From Candidatus Saccharibacteria bacterium UBA3218 (lineage in GTDB: Bacteria; Patescibacteriota; Saccharimonadia; Saccharimonadales; Saccharimonadaceae), in contig DEWE01000013.1 of assembly GCA_002363125.1 (NCBI GenBank), positions 1 to 21,339 on the forward strand: a DNA stretch of 21,339 nt, read 5' to 3'. Positions 11,602-20,155 of this stretch are shown in pieces (within the stretch, counting starts at the first letter, position 1; every line of letters begins with the position of its first letter). Under the pieces are notes generated by a model. It was not told where the DNA came from, searched no databases, and was given only the letters and a program-made list of their open reading frames with translations. The position numbers were made by a program, and so were the translations under genes.

Positions 11602-14600
11602 GACGCAGCTAAAAACAAGTGATTTTGTACACTTACATAATCACACTCATTATTCGCTGCTAGATGGTTTAACTAAGATACCCGAATTAGTAAAGTATGT
11701 AAAAGAGCAGGGCATGGAAGCCGTGGCGGTAACCGATCATGGCACAATGTCTGGCTTAGTTGAATTATACAAAGAATGTAATGCGGCAGGGATTAAGCCT
11801 CTACTTGGATTAGAGGCTTATGTTGCTGCCAGAAAAATGACAGATAAAGATCCGGCACATGATAAACAGCGTTTTCATATTACTCTAATCGCAATGGATA
11901 ATAAAGGTTTTGAAAACCTTTGCCGTATCATGAGTAACGCCGAAGAACATGGCAAATATTATAAACCTCGCACAGATCATGCGGAGCTAAAAAAATATAA
12001 TGAGGGGATCATTTGTTTATCTGGCTGTATGGGTTCGGAAATATCCGAAGCAATTCGCGCTGGCGACGACAAGCGTGCATTAGAATTAATCGATTGGTAT
12101 AGAAATGTATTTAAGGACCGTTTCTATTTAGAGATGCAGGACCATGGACATCCGAAATCTTCCACGCATTCAGCTGAACAGAAAAAGGTTAATGATTGGT
12201 TAATGGCGCATGCGAAAGAATTGAAATTACCCCTTGTAGTAACTTGTGACGCACATTATCTAACTAAAGAAGACCAAGATGCACATGAGGTTCTACTTTG
12301 TATAGGCACCGCGTCAAATCTTTCCGATACTAATCGCATGACTTTGAAGGATTTTGACCTTCATGTGATACCAGCATCCGAAATTATAGAGCACTGGCAA
12401 GATACCTGTCCAGAAGCGATCCTAAATACCAAAAAAATCGCCGACCGTTGTAATGTAGATCTGCAGCTTGGGCGGATCCTAATTCCAAAATTCCCGGTAC
12501 CAGATGGCGAAGATGAAAAAAGTTATCTAGATAAATTAGTATTCCAAGGCTTAGTACACCGTTATGGTGATAGAAAGTCTGACGAGGTAACCAAGCTTTC
12601 TATAGAGGAATGTCGGAAGATCTTGGAAAAAATTGATAAAGAGCGTGATGATACGCATAAGATTTTGCCGCGAATTGATTATGAACTTTCAGTTGTAGAT
12701 AAAATGGGTTATAACGGATATTTCTTGATCGTGCAAGATTTTATTAACTGGGGCAAATCGCAACGTATCGTCTATGGTCCGGGGCGAGGAAGCGCCGCAG
12801 GTTCAATACTGGCGTACGCATTAAGGATCACTGAGCTAGACCCGTTAAAATACGATTTACTTTTTGAAAGATTCTTGAATCCGGATCGTATTTCAATGCC
12901 AGATATTGATACAGACATCCAAGATACGAGACGTGATGAAGTAATCGAATATTGTAGTAATAAATATGGTTTTGATAGAGTATCAAATATTGCAACTTTT
13001 GGTAAAATGATGGCCAAAAACGCTGTGCGCGACGTAGCACGCGTGTTAGAAGTTCCTTATGCAGAGGCTGATCGATTAGCTAAGATGGTACCTGATCCGG
13101 TGATGGGTCATCATGTGCATCTAGCAGATGCAATTCGAGAAGTCCCAGATTTGAAACAAGAATACGAAAATAATCCTACATCTAAGGAGGTTATAGATTT
13201 TGCTTCCAGACTAGAGGGGACCATCAGAAATCACGGCGTGCATGCTTGTGGCGTAATAATTGCACCGGATGATTTAGTAAAATTCTTGCCGCTCGAAGTT
13301 TCGGCCAAAGGCCCAATTGCTGCACAATTCCCAATGGGACAAGTAGAGGAACTCGGGCTTCTCAAAATGGACTTTCTCGGACTTTCAAACTTATCAGTTA
13401 TTAATAATGCGCTTAGGATGATCCGCAAGGTTTACCATGACGATATCGACTTATCGTCTCTGCCATTAGATGATCCAGAGACATATGCTCTTTTGCAACG
13501 CGCAGAGACTACTGGCGTATTTCAGCTAGAGTCGGCTGGCATGAAGAGATATTTGAAGGACCTAAAGGCATCTTCTTTCGAGGACATTATCGCTATGGTG
13601 GCGCTCTATCGTCCTGGCCCGATGCAGTTTATCGACTCCTTTATTAAACGCAAGCATGGCGAGGAAAAGATTACGTACTTACACCCTGGCCTGGAAAATG
13701 CCCTAAAGAATACTTACGGAATTATGATTTACCAAGAGCAGTTCATGCAGATTTCACGCGAGTGGTGTGGTTTTACTGGTGGCGAATCCGATACTCTACG
13801 TAAAGCGGTTGGCAAGAAAAAAGTCGATCTTATGAAGAAACTAAAGCCAAAATTTATTGAAGGGGCAATAAAGAAAGGTGGTGCCACCAAAGAAATTGCA
13901 GAAACTTTCTGGGAGCAACTGCTAGAATTTGCTAATTATTGCTTTAATAAGTCTCACGCCGCGTGCTATGCGATGATTGCGTATTGGACCGCATATCTCA
14001 AAGCTCATTATCCAGATGCGTTCATGGCAGCTCTTATGACCGCCGATATGCGCTGGACCGACCGTCTAGCTATTGAAATTGCGGAATGTAAACGAATGGG
14101 GCTTAAAGTGCTCGGCCCAGACATCAACCAATCTTATGGTGACTTCGGTATCGTGGGTGGCGAAAAAACTATTCGTTTTGGTTTGTCTGGCGTAAAGAAT
14201 ATGGGGAAAGCCCTGATAGAAGATATAGTTATACCAGAGCGCGATAAAAATGGACCCTTTAAATCAATTTGTGATTTTGCAAAGCGTGTGGATAGCACTA
14301 AGTTTAATAAAAAATCATGGGAAGCCGCAATTAAAACTGGGGCGTTTGACAGATTTGGCTATTCTAGATCAGATCTTTTATTTAACCTCGAGGCGATCCA
14401 AGCTTATGGTGCAAAAATCCAAAAGGATGTTGGGTCTGGACAAACAGATCTATTTGGTATGATGGGAGAAGCTGGCATGGTGCCAGAAGTAGAAATTAAA
14501 ACCGCACCGACACAATATCCAGAAAAAGAGTTGCTTCTATGGGAAAAGGAGCTGATGGGGCTCTACCTATCAGCCCACCCCCTAGACAAATATGACACCT

Positions 14601-15322
14601 ATTTTGAAGAACAAACCCATCCGATGAGCTATATAAACGCAGAAAATAATAACCGTATTATTACGATCGGCGGGATTATCACTGCCGTACGGACTATTTT
14701 GACCAAAAAAGGCGATAAGATGGCTTTCGTAAAGATAGCGAATAAGTCTGATGAGAGTGAATTCATAGTATTCCCGAGCGTATTCGCCGAACATGGTGCT
14801 AAATTAGAAGTAGACAATGTAGTACGCGTAAAAGGGAAAGTAAATGCCACAGACAAAGACGGGAACGCGACATCCGACATAAAAGTCCTAGCCGAAACGA
14901 TAGAATTAATATCTGATGAAATGTTAGAAAACTATAAACCTACCGGAACTTCGCTAGGCGCTCCAAACTTAGCGCCAAATACTCCAAAATATAATAAAAA
15001 ATCCTCGGCGAAACGCGTATATAATAAAAATATCAATTCTGATAATGCAGATAATGAGACGTCAAGAATTATAAAAGAACCACCAAAAGATCCGCGAAAA
15101 GAAAGACTATTTTTACTGATAGAAAACCCTAGTGATACTGATACATTAACAAGCATCAGAAAACTGGCAGACCAAAACCCAGGAGTACAAGAGGTGGTGC
15201 TAGTTTTGGCTGACGGAGAAGAAAAACGGCCATTACGGATGCCGTTCAAGATAGAAATATCCGATGATTTAATCTCAAAATTGAAAGACCTGCTCGGCGA
15301 AGAAAGAGTAAAAATCAACTAA
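11594..15322 (+). CDS. dnaE: DNA polymerase III subunit alpha
   Basis: The replicative polymerase of the chromosome. The 1242-residue length fits DnaE1. The N-terminal PHP domain has HLHNHTHYSLLDG, VTDHGTMSG, GLEAYVA, LSGCMGSE, MQDHGHP and TCDAHYL. The metal-binding residues look complete, so a proofreading-type exonuclease centre is possible. The polymerase core has GPGRGSAAGSILAYAL and the catalytic MPDIDTDIQDTRRDEV (acidic residues 437, 439, 441), which usually reads MPDFDxDF. ATFGKM, GVHACGVII and CFNKSHAACYAMIAYWTAYLKAHYP (about 778-806) follow. An OB fold is at about 1020-1095, then a Ser/Asn-rich linker and a small C-terminal domain. ATG 11594 lacks a clear ribosome site but overlaps the previous stop, so translational coupling is likely. 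It is unusual to find dnaE as third gene behind two small membrane-type proteins. Identity secure. Confidence 0.97.
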   Translation: MPKTQLKTSDFVHLHNHTHYSLLDGLTKIPELVKYVKEQGMEAVAVTDHGTMSGLVELYKECNAAGIKPLLGLEAYVAARKMTDKDPAHDKQRFHITLIAMDNKGFENLCRIMSNAEEHGKYYKPRTDHAELKKYNEGIICLSGCMGSEISEAIRAGDDKRALELIDWYRNVFKDRFYLEMQDHGHPKSSTHSAEQKKVNDWLMAHAKELKLPLVVTCDAHYLTKEDQDAHEVLLCIGTASNLSDTNRMTLKDFDLHVIPASEIIEHWQDTCPEAILNTKKIADRCNVDLQLGRILIPKFPVPDGEDEKSYLDKLVFQGLVHRYGDRKSDEVTKLSIEECRKILEKIDKERDDTHKILPRIDYELSVVDKMGYNGYFLIVQDFINWGKSQRIVYGPGRGSAAGSILAYALRITELDPLKYDLLFERFLNPDRISMPDIDTDIQDTRRDEVIEYCSNKYGFDRVSNIATFGKMMAKNAVRDVARVLEVPYAEADRLAKMVPDPVMGHHVHLADAIREVPDLKQEYENNPTSKEVIDFASRLEGTIRNHGVHACGVIIAPDDLVKFLPLEVSAKGPIAAQFPMGQVEELGLLKMDFLGLSNLSVINNALRMIRKVYHDDIDLSSLPLDDPETYALLQRAETTGVFQLESAGMKRYLKDLKASSFEDIIAMVALYRPGPMQFIDSFIKRKHGEEKITYLHPGLENALKNTYGIMIYQEQFMQISREWCGFTGGESDTLRKAVGKKKVDLMKKLKPKFIEGAIKKGGATKEIAETFWEQLLEFANYCFNKSHAACYAMIAYWTAYLKAHYPDAFMAALMTADMRWTDRLAIEIAECKRMGLKVLGPDINQSYGDFGIVGGEKTIRFGLSGVKNMGKALIEDIVIPERDKNGPFKSICDFAKRVDSTKFNKKSWEAAIKTGAFDRFGYSRSDLLFNLEAIQAYGAKIQKDVGSGQTDLFGMMGEAGMVPEVEIKTAPTQYPEKELLLWEKELMGLYLSAHPLDKYDTYFEEQTHPMSYINAENNNRIITIGGIITAVRTILTKKGDKMAFVKIANKSDESEFIVFPSVFAEHGAKLEVDNVVRVKGKVNATDKDGNATSDIKVLAETIELISDEMLENYKPTGTSLGAPNLAPNTPKYNKKSSAKRVYNKNINSDNADNETSRIIKEPPKDPRKERLFLLIENPSDTDTLTSIRKLADQNPGVQEVVLVLADGEEKRPLRMPFKIEISDDLISKLKDLLGEERVKIN

Positions 15323-15396
15323 AAAGTCCACTATTTTAAACTATTTTTAGTATTATGTTTATGTTTTTATAATTTTCTTTTGCAAATGTAAAAAAT

Positions 15397-15462
15397 GTGC
15401 TACAATAGTATAAAGAAAAATGAAAATTCGTAGTTGACATTATTCCAAAACTATGATATTAT
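15397..15462 (+). promoter_or_regulatory. Promoters of the sigma-like gene
   Basis: The stronger one is TTGACA (15434-15439), 17 bases, TATTAT (15457-15462), a near-perfect sigma-70 promoter. Just upstream GTGCTACAAT (15397-15406) resembles the extended -10 used elsewhere in the window. The 166-base gap after dnaE is very AT-rich, and it begins with a weak inverted repeat (CTAAAAA at 15319 with TTTTTAG near 15350) that may slow read-through. Confidence 0.8.
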
Positions 15463-15509
15463 AAGTAAAATTAACAATATTAACAGTAGTGGGACAAGGA
15501 GACACACTG

Positions 15510-16538
15510 ATGGATCAAAATGCGGAAATCCTAAAAAATGCAATCTCTGGCAGTCTGAAAATCATAGAACAAGACCGCGAAAAAGAAATTATTTCACGTC
15601 GTTTTGGGTTAAACGGCACTAAAGAAACCCTTGAACAAATTGGTGAAATGTTGTCAATTACGAGAGAACGTGTTAGGCAACTGGAAAAAGCAATTCTTAT
15701 CCGTCTTCAAATTTCCGCTGAAGAAAATCAGATCCCAGAACTTGCAGCCGCTGAAAAAATATTGATTCGTAATCTTACAGAAATGGGACGAGTAGCAAAG
15801 ATCTCTGACCTCGCTGACAAAGTTTATAACCACAAAGCCACCGCGTCCGAAAAGACCGGCCTTTATTTTATAGCTACTTTTTCTAAGAACCTAACAGTTA
15901 TAGAAGAGAATGATCGTTATAATGCCGCTGTTGGTATTGCAGAATATGGTGATAGTAAAGTTATCCGCGAAAAAGTAGATGAGATAGTAAAGGTTATTAA
16001 AGAAAACAAAGAGCCTATGAATTTAGAAGAGCTCGACAACAAGTTAAGTTACGAGCACCCAAATTATATAAAAGCTATGGCTTCAGTATCTAAATTGCTT
16101 GCTAGCCTAAACGGTCTATGGGGGCTTACAAAATGGCCGTCTGTTAATCCAAAAAATATTCGCGACAAAATTTTTGTGATTCTAGAGACCAAGAAAGAAC
16201 CGATGCATTTTTCGGACATCGCTAAAGAGATCTCTGAGTCTAGCTTTAAACGTAAAAATGTCACAATACAGGCAATCCATAACGAGCTAATTAAGGATGA
16301 CCGATTTGTGTTAATTGGCCGTGGCATCTATGCTTTATCTAGTTGGGGCTATAAAAAGGGAACTATCTCAGAAATTATTAAGTCTATCTTGGAAAAGTCT
16401 GATAAACCATTATCAAGAGAAGAAGTAGTAAAACAAGTGTTAAAGGTTCGCAAAGTAAAAGAGACTACTATTTTGCTAAATTTGCAGAACAAAAAACTAT
16501 TCAAGAAAATCGACAAAAATTCTTACACTTTGGCTTAA
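15510..16538 (+). CDS. Sigma-70 region 4 protein fused to tandem winged-helix (HARE-HTH-like) domains
   Basis: Predicted transcription factor of 342 residues. Residues about 16-66 match sigma-70 region 4, the domain that reads the -35 box, with RRFGL..TKETLEQIGEMLSITRERVRQLEKA. Sigma regions 1 to 3, including region 2, are absent, so it cannot melt DNA like a full sigma factor. Three or four winged-helix units follow, at about 80-140, 151-210, 216-282 and 285-342. The third (PMHFSDIAKEI ... VTIQAIHNELIKDDRFVLIGRGIYALSSWG) is a clear HARE-HTH domain, the type found in the RNA polymerase delta subunit of Firmicutes and in ASXL proteins. It may be an RNA-polymerase-associated regulator or a -35-binding repressor. 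I choose ATG 15510 with AAGGAG upstream rather than a GTG seven codons earlier. Domains confident, role inferred. Confidence 0.85.
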   Translation: MDQNAEILKNAISGSLKIIEQDREKEIISRRFGLNGTKETLEQIGEMLSITRERVRQLEKAILIRLQISAEENQIPELAAAEKILIRNLTEMGRVAKISDLADKVYNHKATASEKTGLYFIATFSKNLTVIEENDRYNAAVGIAEYGDSKVIREKVDEIVKVIKENKEPMNLEELDNKLSYEHPNYIKAMASVSKLLASLNGLWGLTKWPSVNPKNIRDKIFVILETKKEPMHFSDIAKEISESSFKRKNVTIQAIHNELIKDDRFVLIGRGIYALSSWGYKKGTISEIIKSILEKSDKPLSREEVVKQVLKVRKVKETTILLNLQNKKLFKKIDKNSYTLA

Positions 16539-16559
16539 AAGCCTAAAATATGATAAAAT
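16530..16559 (+). promoter_or_regulatory. Possible promoter of the TraD-like gene, leaderless arrangement
   Basis: TTGGCT (16530-16535), 18 bases, TAAAAT (16554-16559). The ATG at 16566 is 6 bases after the -10, the same geometry as at 4138-4154, and no ribosome-binding site is visible. Weaker boxes than elsewhere, and read-through from the previous gene is also possible. Confidence 0.5.
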
Positions 16560-16565
16560 ATCGTT

Positions 16566-19526
16566 ATGGAACAAGTCATACATTTTATTTTAATGCCGAT
16601 CTTTTGGATCCCAGTAGTTGGCATTTTGGCATTTTTAACCTATCGTAATTATAAAAAATTGAATAAGCTAAAGGTGCTCAATGTAGATTCGGTACTTTTG
16701 ATGCTTGAAATTCCTCGCACCAACGATAAACAGGAGCTAGCGGCGGAGCAATTGTTTGCATCCCTGCACGGTATTTTGCGTGACAAAAAAGAATTAAAAA
16801 ATTCTGGTGGAGTTCAAGAACATTTGTCTTTTGAAATTGTCTCGACGGCCGGGCAAATTAGATTTTATGTATGGGTACCAAAAGTATTGCAAAGCTTCGT
16901 AGAAGGACAGATTTATTCTCAATATCCGACCGTACAAATTTATAAAATGAATGAAGATTATGTCGACGTACGCGAAAAATATCCCGTAAATTACTCAGCT
17001 GAGCTATCTTTAACAGAGAACGAAGCCTTACCGATAAAAACTTTCGATAATTTTGAAGTAGACCCACTAGCCGGTATTACTGGTACTTTGGCAAAACTAG
17101 ATCCAGACAATTCAGAAGAAATGTGGATACAGATTCTAGCTCGGCCGATACCGGATGATTGGCATAAAAATACTACAGATAAATGGGTACGTCGCATAAA
17201 ATCTGGTAAAAAATCTCTTTTTGCTGGTACTGGAATTGATTGGACATGGTTAGTAGAAGCTATTGGCGCTTTGTTTAGGCCACCTGCTGGTGGTACAACG
17301 TCCGAGACAAAAGTTGAATTATCTGAGCGCGATAAAACGCGCATAGCAAAAGCAGAAGAAAAGGCGACTAAGCTCGGCTACGAAGTAAAAATACGCTTAG
17401 CATATCTTGGCCAGAACCAGACTGATGCTAAACTAAATATGCAAGCCCTAGTTGGTACCTTCAAGCAGTACAATTCCACAAACCTAAATGGCTTCAAACA
17501 GATAGGTGGAAGCTTTAACAAGGCAGATCTAGACGCCTACAAAATGCGTCAGTTCTCCAGCCGAGGCTTTATTTTAAATATTTCAGAATTAGCATCGGTT
17601 TATCATTTACCACACACTTCCGTGGAGACACCAAATATTGTCTGGGCCTCATCTAAGACAGCGGAGCCACCAGCAAAATTGCCTATTATCAATGGTGATG
17701 TTTCTAACGATGAAAATATTTCTGCCTTTGGCTTGACCAATTTCCGTGGTATCAACCATCAGTTTGGGTTACTACGCCGTGATAGATCGCGCCATGTTTA
17801 TATCATTGGTCAGACTGGGGCAGGGAAAAGCGGACTTCTAGAGCTTTTGGCCCTTTCCGATGTATTTTACAATCAGGGGTATTGTATCATTGATCCGCAC
17901 GGTGATTTTGCGATTGATAATTTACGTTTTATCCCAGAATCCCGCGTAAAGGATGTTGTGTATTTCAACCCTGCGGACACTGCCTTCCCTGTAGCATTTA
18001 ACCCACTAGAGGTGAGCGACCCTACACGCAAACCGAATATTTGTTCTGAAGTAATTGGTGTATTAAAGAGAATGTTTGGTGATTCTTGGGGCCCGAGACT
18101 TGAACATATCTTGCGCTATACCTTGCTAGCTTTACTAGACCGGCCAGAAACTACTTTACTTGATATTTCCAGACTTCTGACCGACAAAGAATTCCGCAAA
18201 GAAACCTTGGAATATTGTAAAGACGTAACTGTGCTTCAATTCTGGAAACATGAGTTTGGCCAATGGAACGAAAAACAGGTGAACGAATCTATTGCACCAG
18301 TACTAAATAAAGTAGGTGCCTTTACCGCCAATCCTATCATCCGTAATATTATCGGCCAAACAAAATCTTCGTTTGATATACGTAAGATTATGGATGAGGG
18401 TAAGATTTTAGTAGTAAACCTGTCTAAGGGTTTGATCGGTGAAGATAACGCAGCGATCCTCGGTGCTTTCCTCGTTACAAAGGTTCAACTTGCAGCGATG
18501 TCCAGATCCGACATTCCGGACGTTGCTGATCGTAGGCCGTTTTATCTTTATGTAGACGAATTCCAAAACTTTGCTACTGACTCCTTTGCCGTGATTCTTT
18601 CCGAAGCACGTAAATATGGGCTTAATTTAACTGTGGCCAACCAATACGTGGCCCAAATGACTGATAGTGTACGTGATGCAGTGTTTGGCAACGTAGGTAC
18701 TACTATTTCTTTCCGCGTATCGGCAGACGATGCGCCAATACTCGTGAAACAGTTTGAGCCTACTTTTGAGGAGTCTGACATCATACAACTTAACAACCGT
18801 CATTTTGTGATATCAATGATAATTAATGGTGAAAAAGTGCCGGCATTTTCTGCTACTACCTTATCCATACCAGATACGCCGAAAGATAATTTCGACGCAA
18901 TCGTTGCTCATTCTAGGGAGAATTTCGCTAGACCAAGACTAGAAGTTGAGGCAGAAATTCGCGAAACAATTGAACAATCCGAAAAATACAAGAAAAATTT
19001 GTCTGATTCTGGTCGTCAACCGGAACCAAAACTAGTGATAAATAGCAAAGAACAGCCGGCCTTCAAGCCTGTGAGTGGAGATAATCGTGAATTCTCTGCT
19101 TCCATCCGTACTCATGGCCCGAACTTTTCTACCGAACAAATACCGAACTTAACATATCGGAGTACGCCTCAGGCAGATTTTAGACGTCAAAACCTTAGCC
19201 CTAATACTGCCGAAGGTAAAGATCGCCCAGGCTTAAAAGATTTGGCAAAATTGGTAAATGAAAGCCAAAAGAACAATAAAGAACAAAAGGCCAAAAAAGG
19301 GAAAAATACCAACAAAAAAGGGAAGAAACGCCCAGAAAAGCAAAAATCTACCCCTGTAGTTCCCTCTGTTACACCTGTAAAACCAGATGTGGAATATCGG
19401 GAGAAGTCTACCGTACAGATTCAGCCATCTCATGATTCTCTACCCCTGTCTACACCTGTTAAAAGGGCTGATAAGTTCGTTGAGAAAGATAACTCAGTGG
19501 ACGGGTTCTTGTCGATCAAACATTAA
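16566..19526 (+). CDS. Membrane-anchored VirD4/TraD/HerA-like ATPase
   Basis: A 986-residue protein. One N-terminal membrane helix (about 5-25) is followed by the basic RNYKKLNKLK, which fits an N-out anchor. Residues about 30-390 form a domain with no motif I can name. The ATPase core has Walker A GQTGAGKS (415-422), YCIIDPHGDF just after it, and Walker B FYLYVDEFQNF with Asp664/Glu665. SEARKYGLNLTVANQYVAQM follows, as in VirD4/TraG coupling proteins and HerA-type pumps. The last 180 or so residues are disordered and rich in Lys, Pro and Gln (KKGKNTNKKGKKRPEKQK). Coupling proteins pump DNA or protein into type IV secretion channels. No relaxase, VirB4 or pilin gene is seen in the window, so a stand-alone DNA translocase, for example for uptake or segregation, is equally possible. 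ATPase class confident. Confidence 0.85.
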   Translation: MEQVIHFILMPIFWIPVVGILAFLTYRNYKKLNKLKVLNVDSVLLMLEIPRTNDKQELAAEQLFASLHGILRDKKELKNSGGVQEHLSFEIVSTAGQIRFYVWVPKVLQSFVEGQIYSQYPTVQIYKMNEDYVDVREKYPVNYSAELSLTENEALPIKTFDNFEVDPLAGITGTLAKLDPDNSEEMWIQILARPIPDDWHKNTTDKWVRRIKSGKKSLFAGTGIDWTWLVEAIGALFRPPAGGTTSETKVELSERDKTRIAKAEEKATKLGYEVKIRLAYLGQNQTDAKLNMQALVGTFKQYNSTNLNGFKQIGGSFNKADLDAYKMRQFSSRGFILNISELASVYHLPHTSVETPNIVWASSKTAEPPAKLPIINGDVSNDENISAFGLTNFRGINHQFGLLRRDRSRHVYIIGQTGAGKSGLLELLALSDVFYNQGYCIIDPHGDFAIDNLRFIPESRVKDVVYFNPADTAFPVAFNPLEVSDPTRKPNICSEVIGVLKRMFGDSWGPRLEHILRYTLLALLDRPETTLLDISRLLTDKEFRKETLEYCKDVTVLQFWKHEFGQWNEKQVNESIAPVLNKVGAFTANPIIRNIIGQTKSSFDIRKIMDEGKILVVNLSKGLIGEDNAAILGAFLVTKVQLAAMSRSDIPDVADRRPFYLYVDEFQNFATDSFAVILSEARKYGLNLTVANQYVAQMTDSVRDAVFGNVGTTISFRVSADDAPILVKQFEPTFEESDIIQLNNRHFVISMIINGEKVPAFSATTLSIPDTPKDNFDAIVAHSRENFARPRLEVEAEIRETIEQSEKYKKNLSDSGRQPEPKLVINSKEQPAFKPVSGDNREFSASIRTHGPNFSTEQIPNLTYRSTPQADFRRQNLSPNTAEGKDRPGLKDLAKLVNESQKNNKEQKAKKGKNTNKKGKKRPEKQKSTPVVPSVTPVKPDVEYREKSTVQIQPSHDSLPLSTPVKRADKFVEKDNSVDGFLSIKH

Positions 19527-19635
19527 ACTAAACAGAAAACAGGAAATTAAACTAAAAAAGAATTATACGAGATTTTTTGGTGAAACACATAAATATAGGC
19601 AGAATCTGGATGATCTAACAATCGGCTTTTTGTGA

Positions 19636-19679
19636 TAAGTGTAATGTCGTACAATATACCTTTTAAGACATTATACTTA
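19636..19679. repeat. 13-bp inverted repeat (one G-T pair)
   Basis: TAAGTGTAATGTC (19636-19648) faces GACATTATACTTA (19667-19679) across an 18-base loop that contains TACAAT. No T run follows, so it is not a classical terminator. It could be a binding site or part of an RNA structure. Confidence 0.6.
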
Positions 19680-19719
19680 AATTCATAGAACGGTAAGTAA
19701 TTCGTCTATACATAAGCAA

Positions 19720-19738
19720 TTCCCGCTGCGGGCGGGAA
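19720..19738. repeat. GC-rich hairpin in an AT-rich region
   Basis: TTCCCGC / GCGGGAA, a 7-bp stem with a TGCGG loop, standing out from AT-rich flanks. It has no T run on either strand. It might be a remnant of a repeat element or a structured RNA part. Confidence 0.6.
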
Positions 19739-20101
19739 CTACTGCCTAAAAAACGATTTATATACATGGTTTTATAAATACTTTTTACACTTTGGCGCTA
19801 ATAAAATATATCTTTATTAAATACCTATAACTAGCCACACCGTATTATGAGTCGATACTTGGGCCTAGGCTTACATCGATCGTGGGTTACCTATAATATG
19901 TAAGTTTGGCTAAAAGTTTTCCACATTTGGCTGGTTTTTGGCTTAAATTTTTATTTGACAATTACCTTTGTTTATTTCCCTATTTTGTATTTTTCCCTGT
20001 TATATTGCTTGGTGGCGATAGACTTCAGTAGTTATTACTGGGTTTATTCCGAACAAATACCGAACAAGGGAAGAGAATTGTCAGAACCAAACGACTGTGA
20101 T

Positions 20102-20132
20102 AAAAACATAGCTCCAGAGAAGCTATGTTTTT
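20102..20132. terminator. Bidirectional rho-independent terminator
   Basis: AAAAACATAGCT (20102-20113) pairs with AGCTATGTTTTT (20121-20132) around a 7-base loop, a 12-bp stem with a T run on both strands. It serves the minus-strand surface-protein gene that ends at 20156. On the plus strand it stops anything coming from the convergent region. Confidence 0.92.
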
Positions 20133-20155
20133 TATTTTTTCCTATTGTGGCCTAT

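Larger units (their letters stand above)
19527..20155. other. 629-base non-coding convergent region with several inverted repeats
   Basis: AT-rich sequence between two converging genes. I see no convincing protein gene: a 73-codon frame at 19955-20176 lacks a ribosome site and runs through a terminator. Visible structures are an inverted repeat at 19636-19679, a GC-rich hairpin at 19720-19738, a 7-bp repeat CTTACAT/ATGTAAG (19870-19876 with 19898-19904) around a TATAAT, and a terminator at 20102-20132. A TTGACA at 19955 has no well-spaced -10. A single DnaA-box-like TTTTCCACA is at 19917-19925. No tRNA or rRNA features were recognised. A small RNA ending at the terminator is possible but unproven. 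Confidence 0.6.

Noticed and set aside
15489..15509. GTG start of the sigma-like gene at 15489.
   Set aside because: AAGGAG lies between it and the ATG at 15510, so it serves the latter.
19527..20155. Replication origin in the convergent gap.
   Set aside because: Only one near-match to a DnaA box (19917-19925) is present and there is no dnaA or dnaN next to it.
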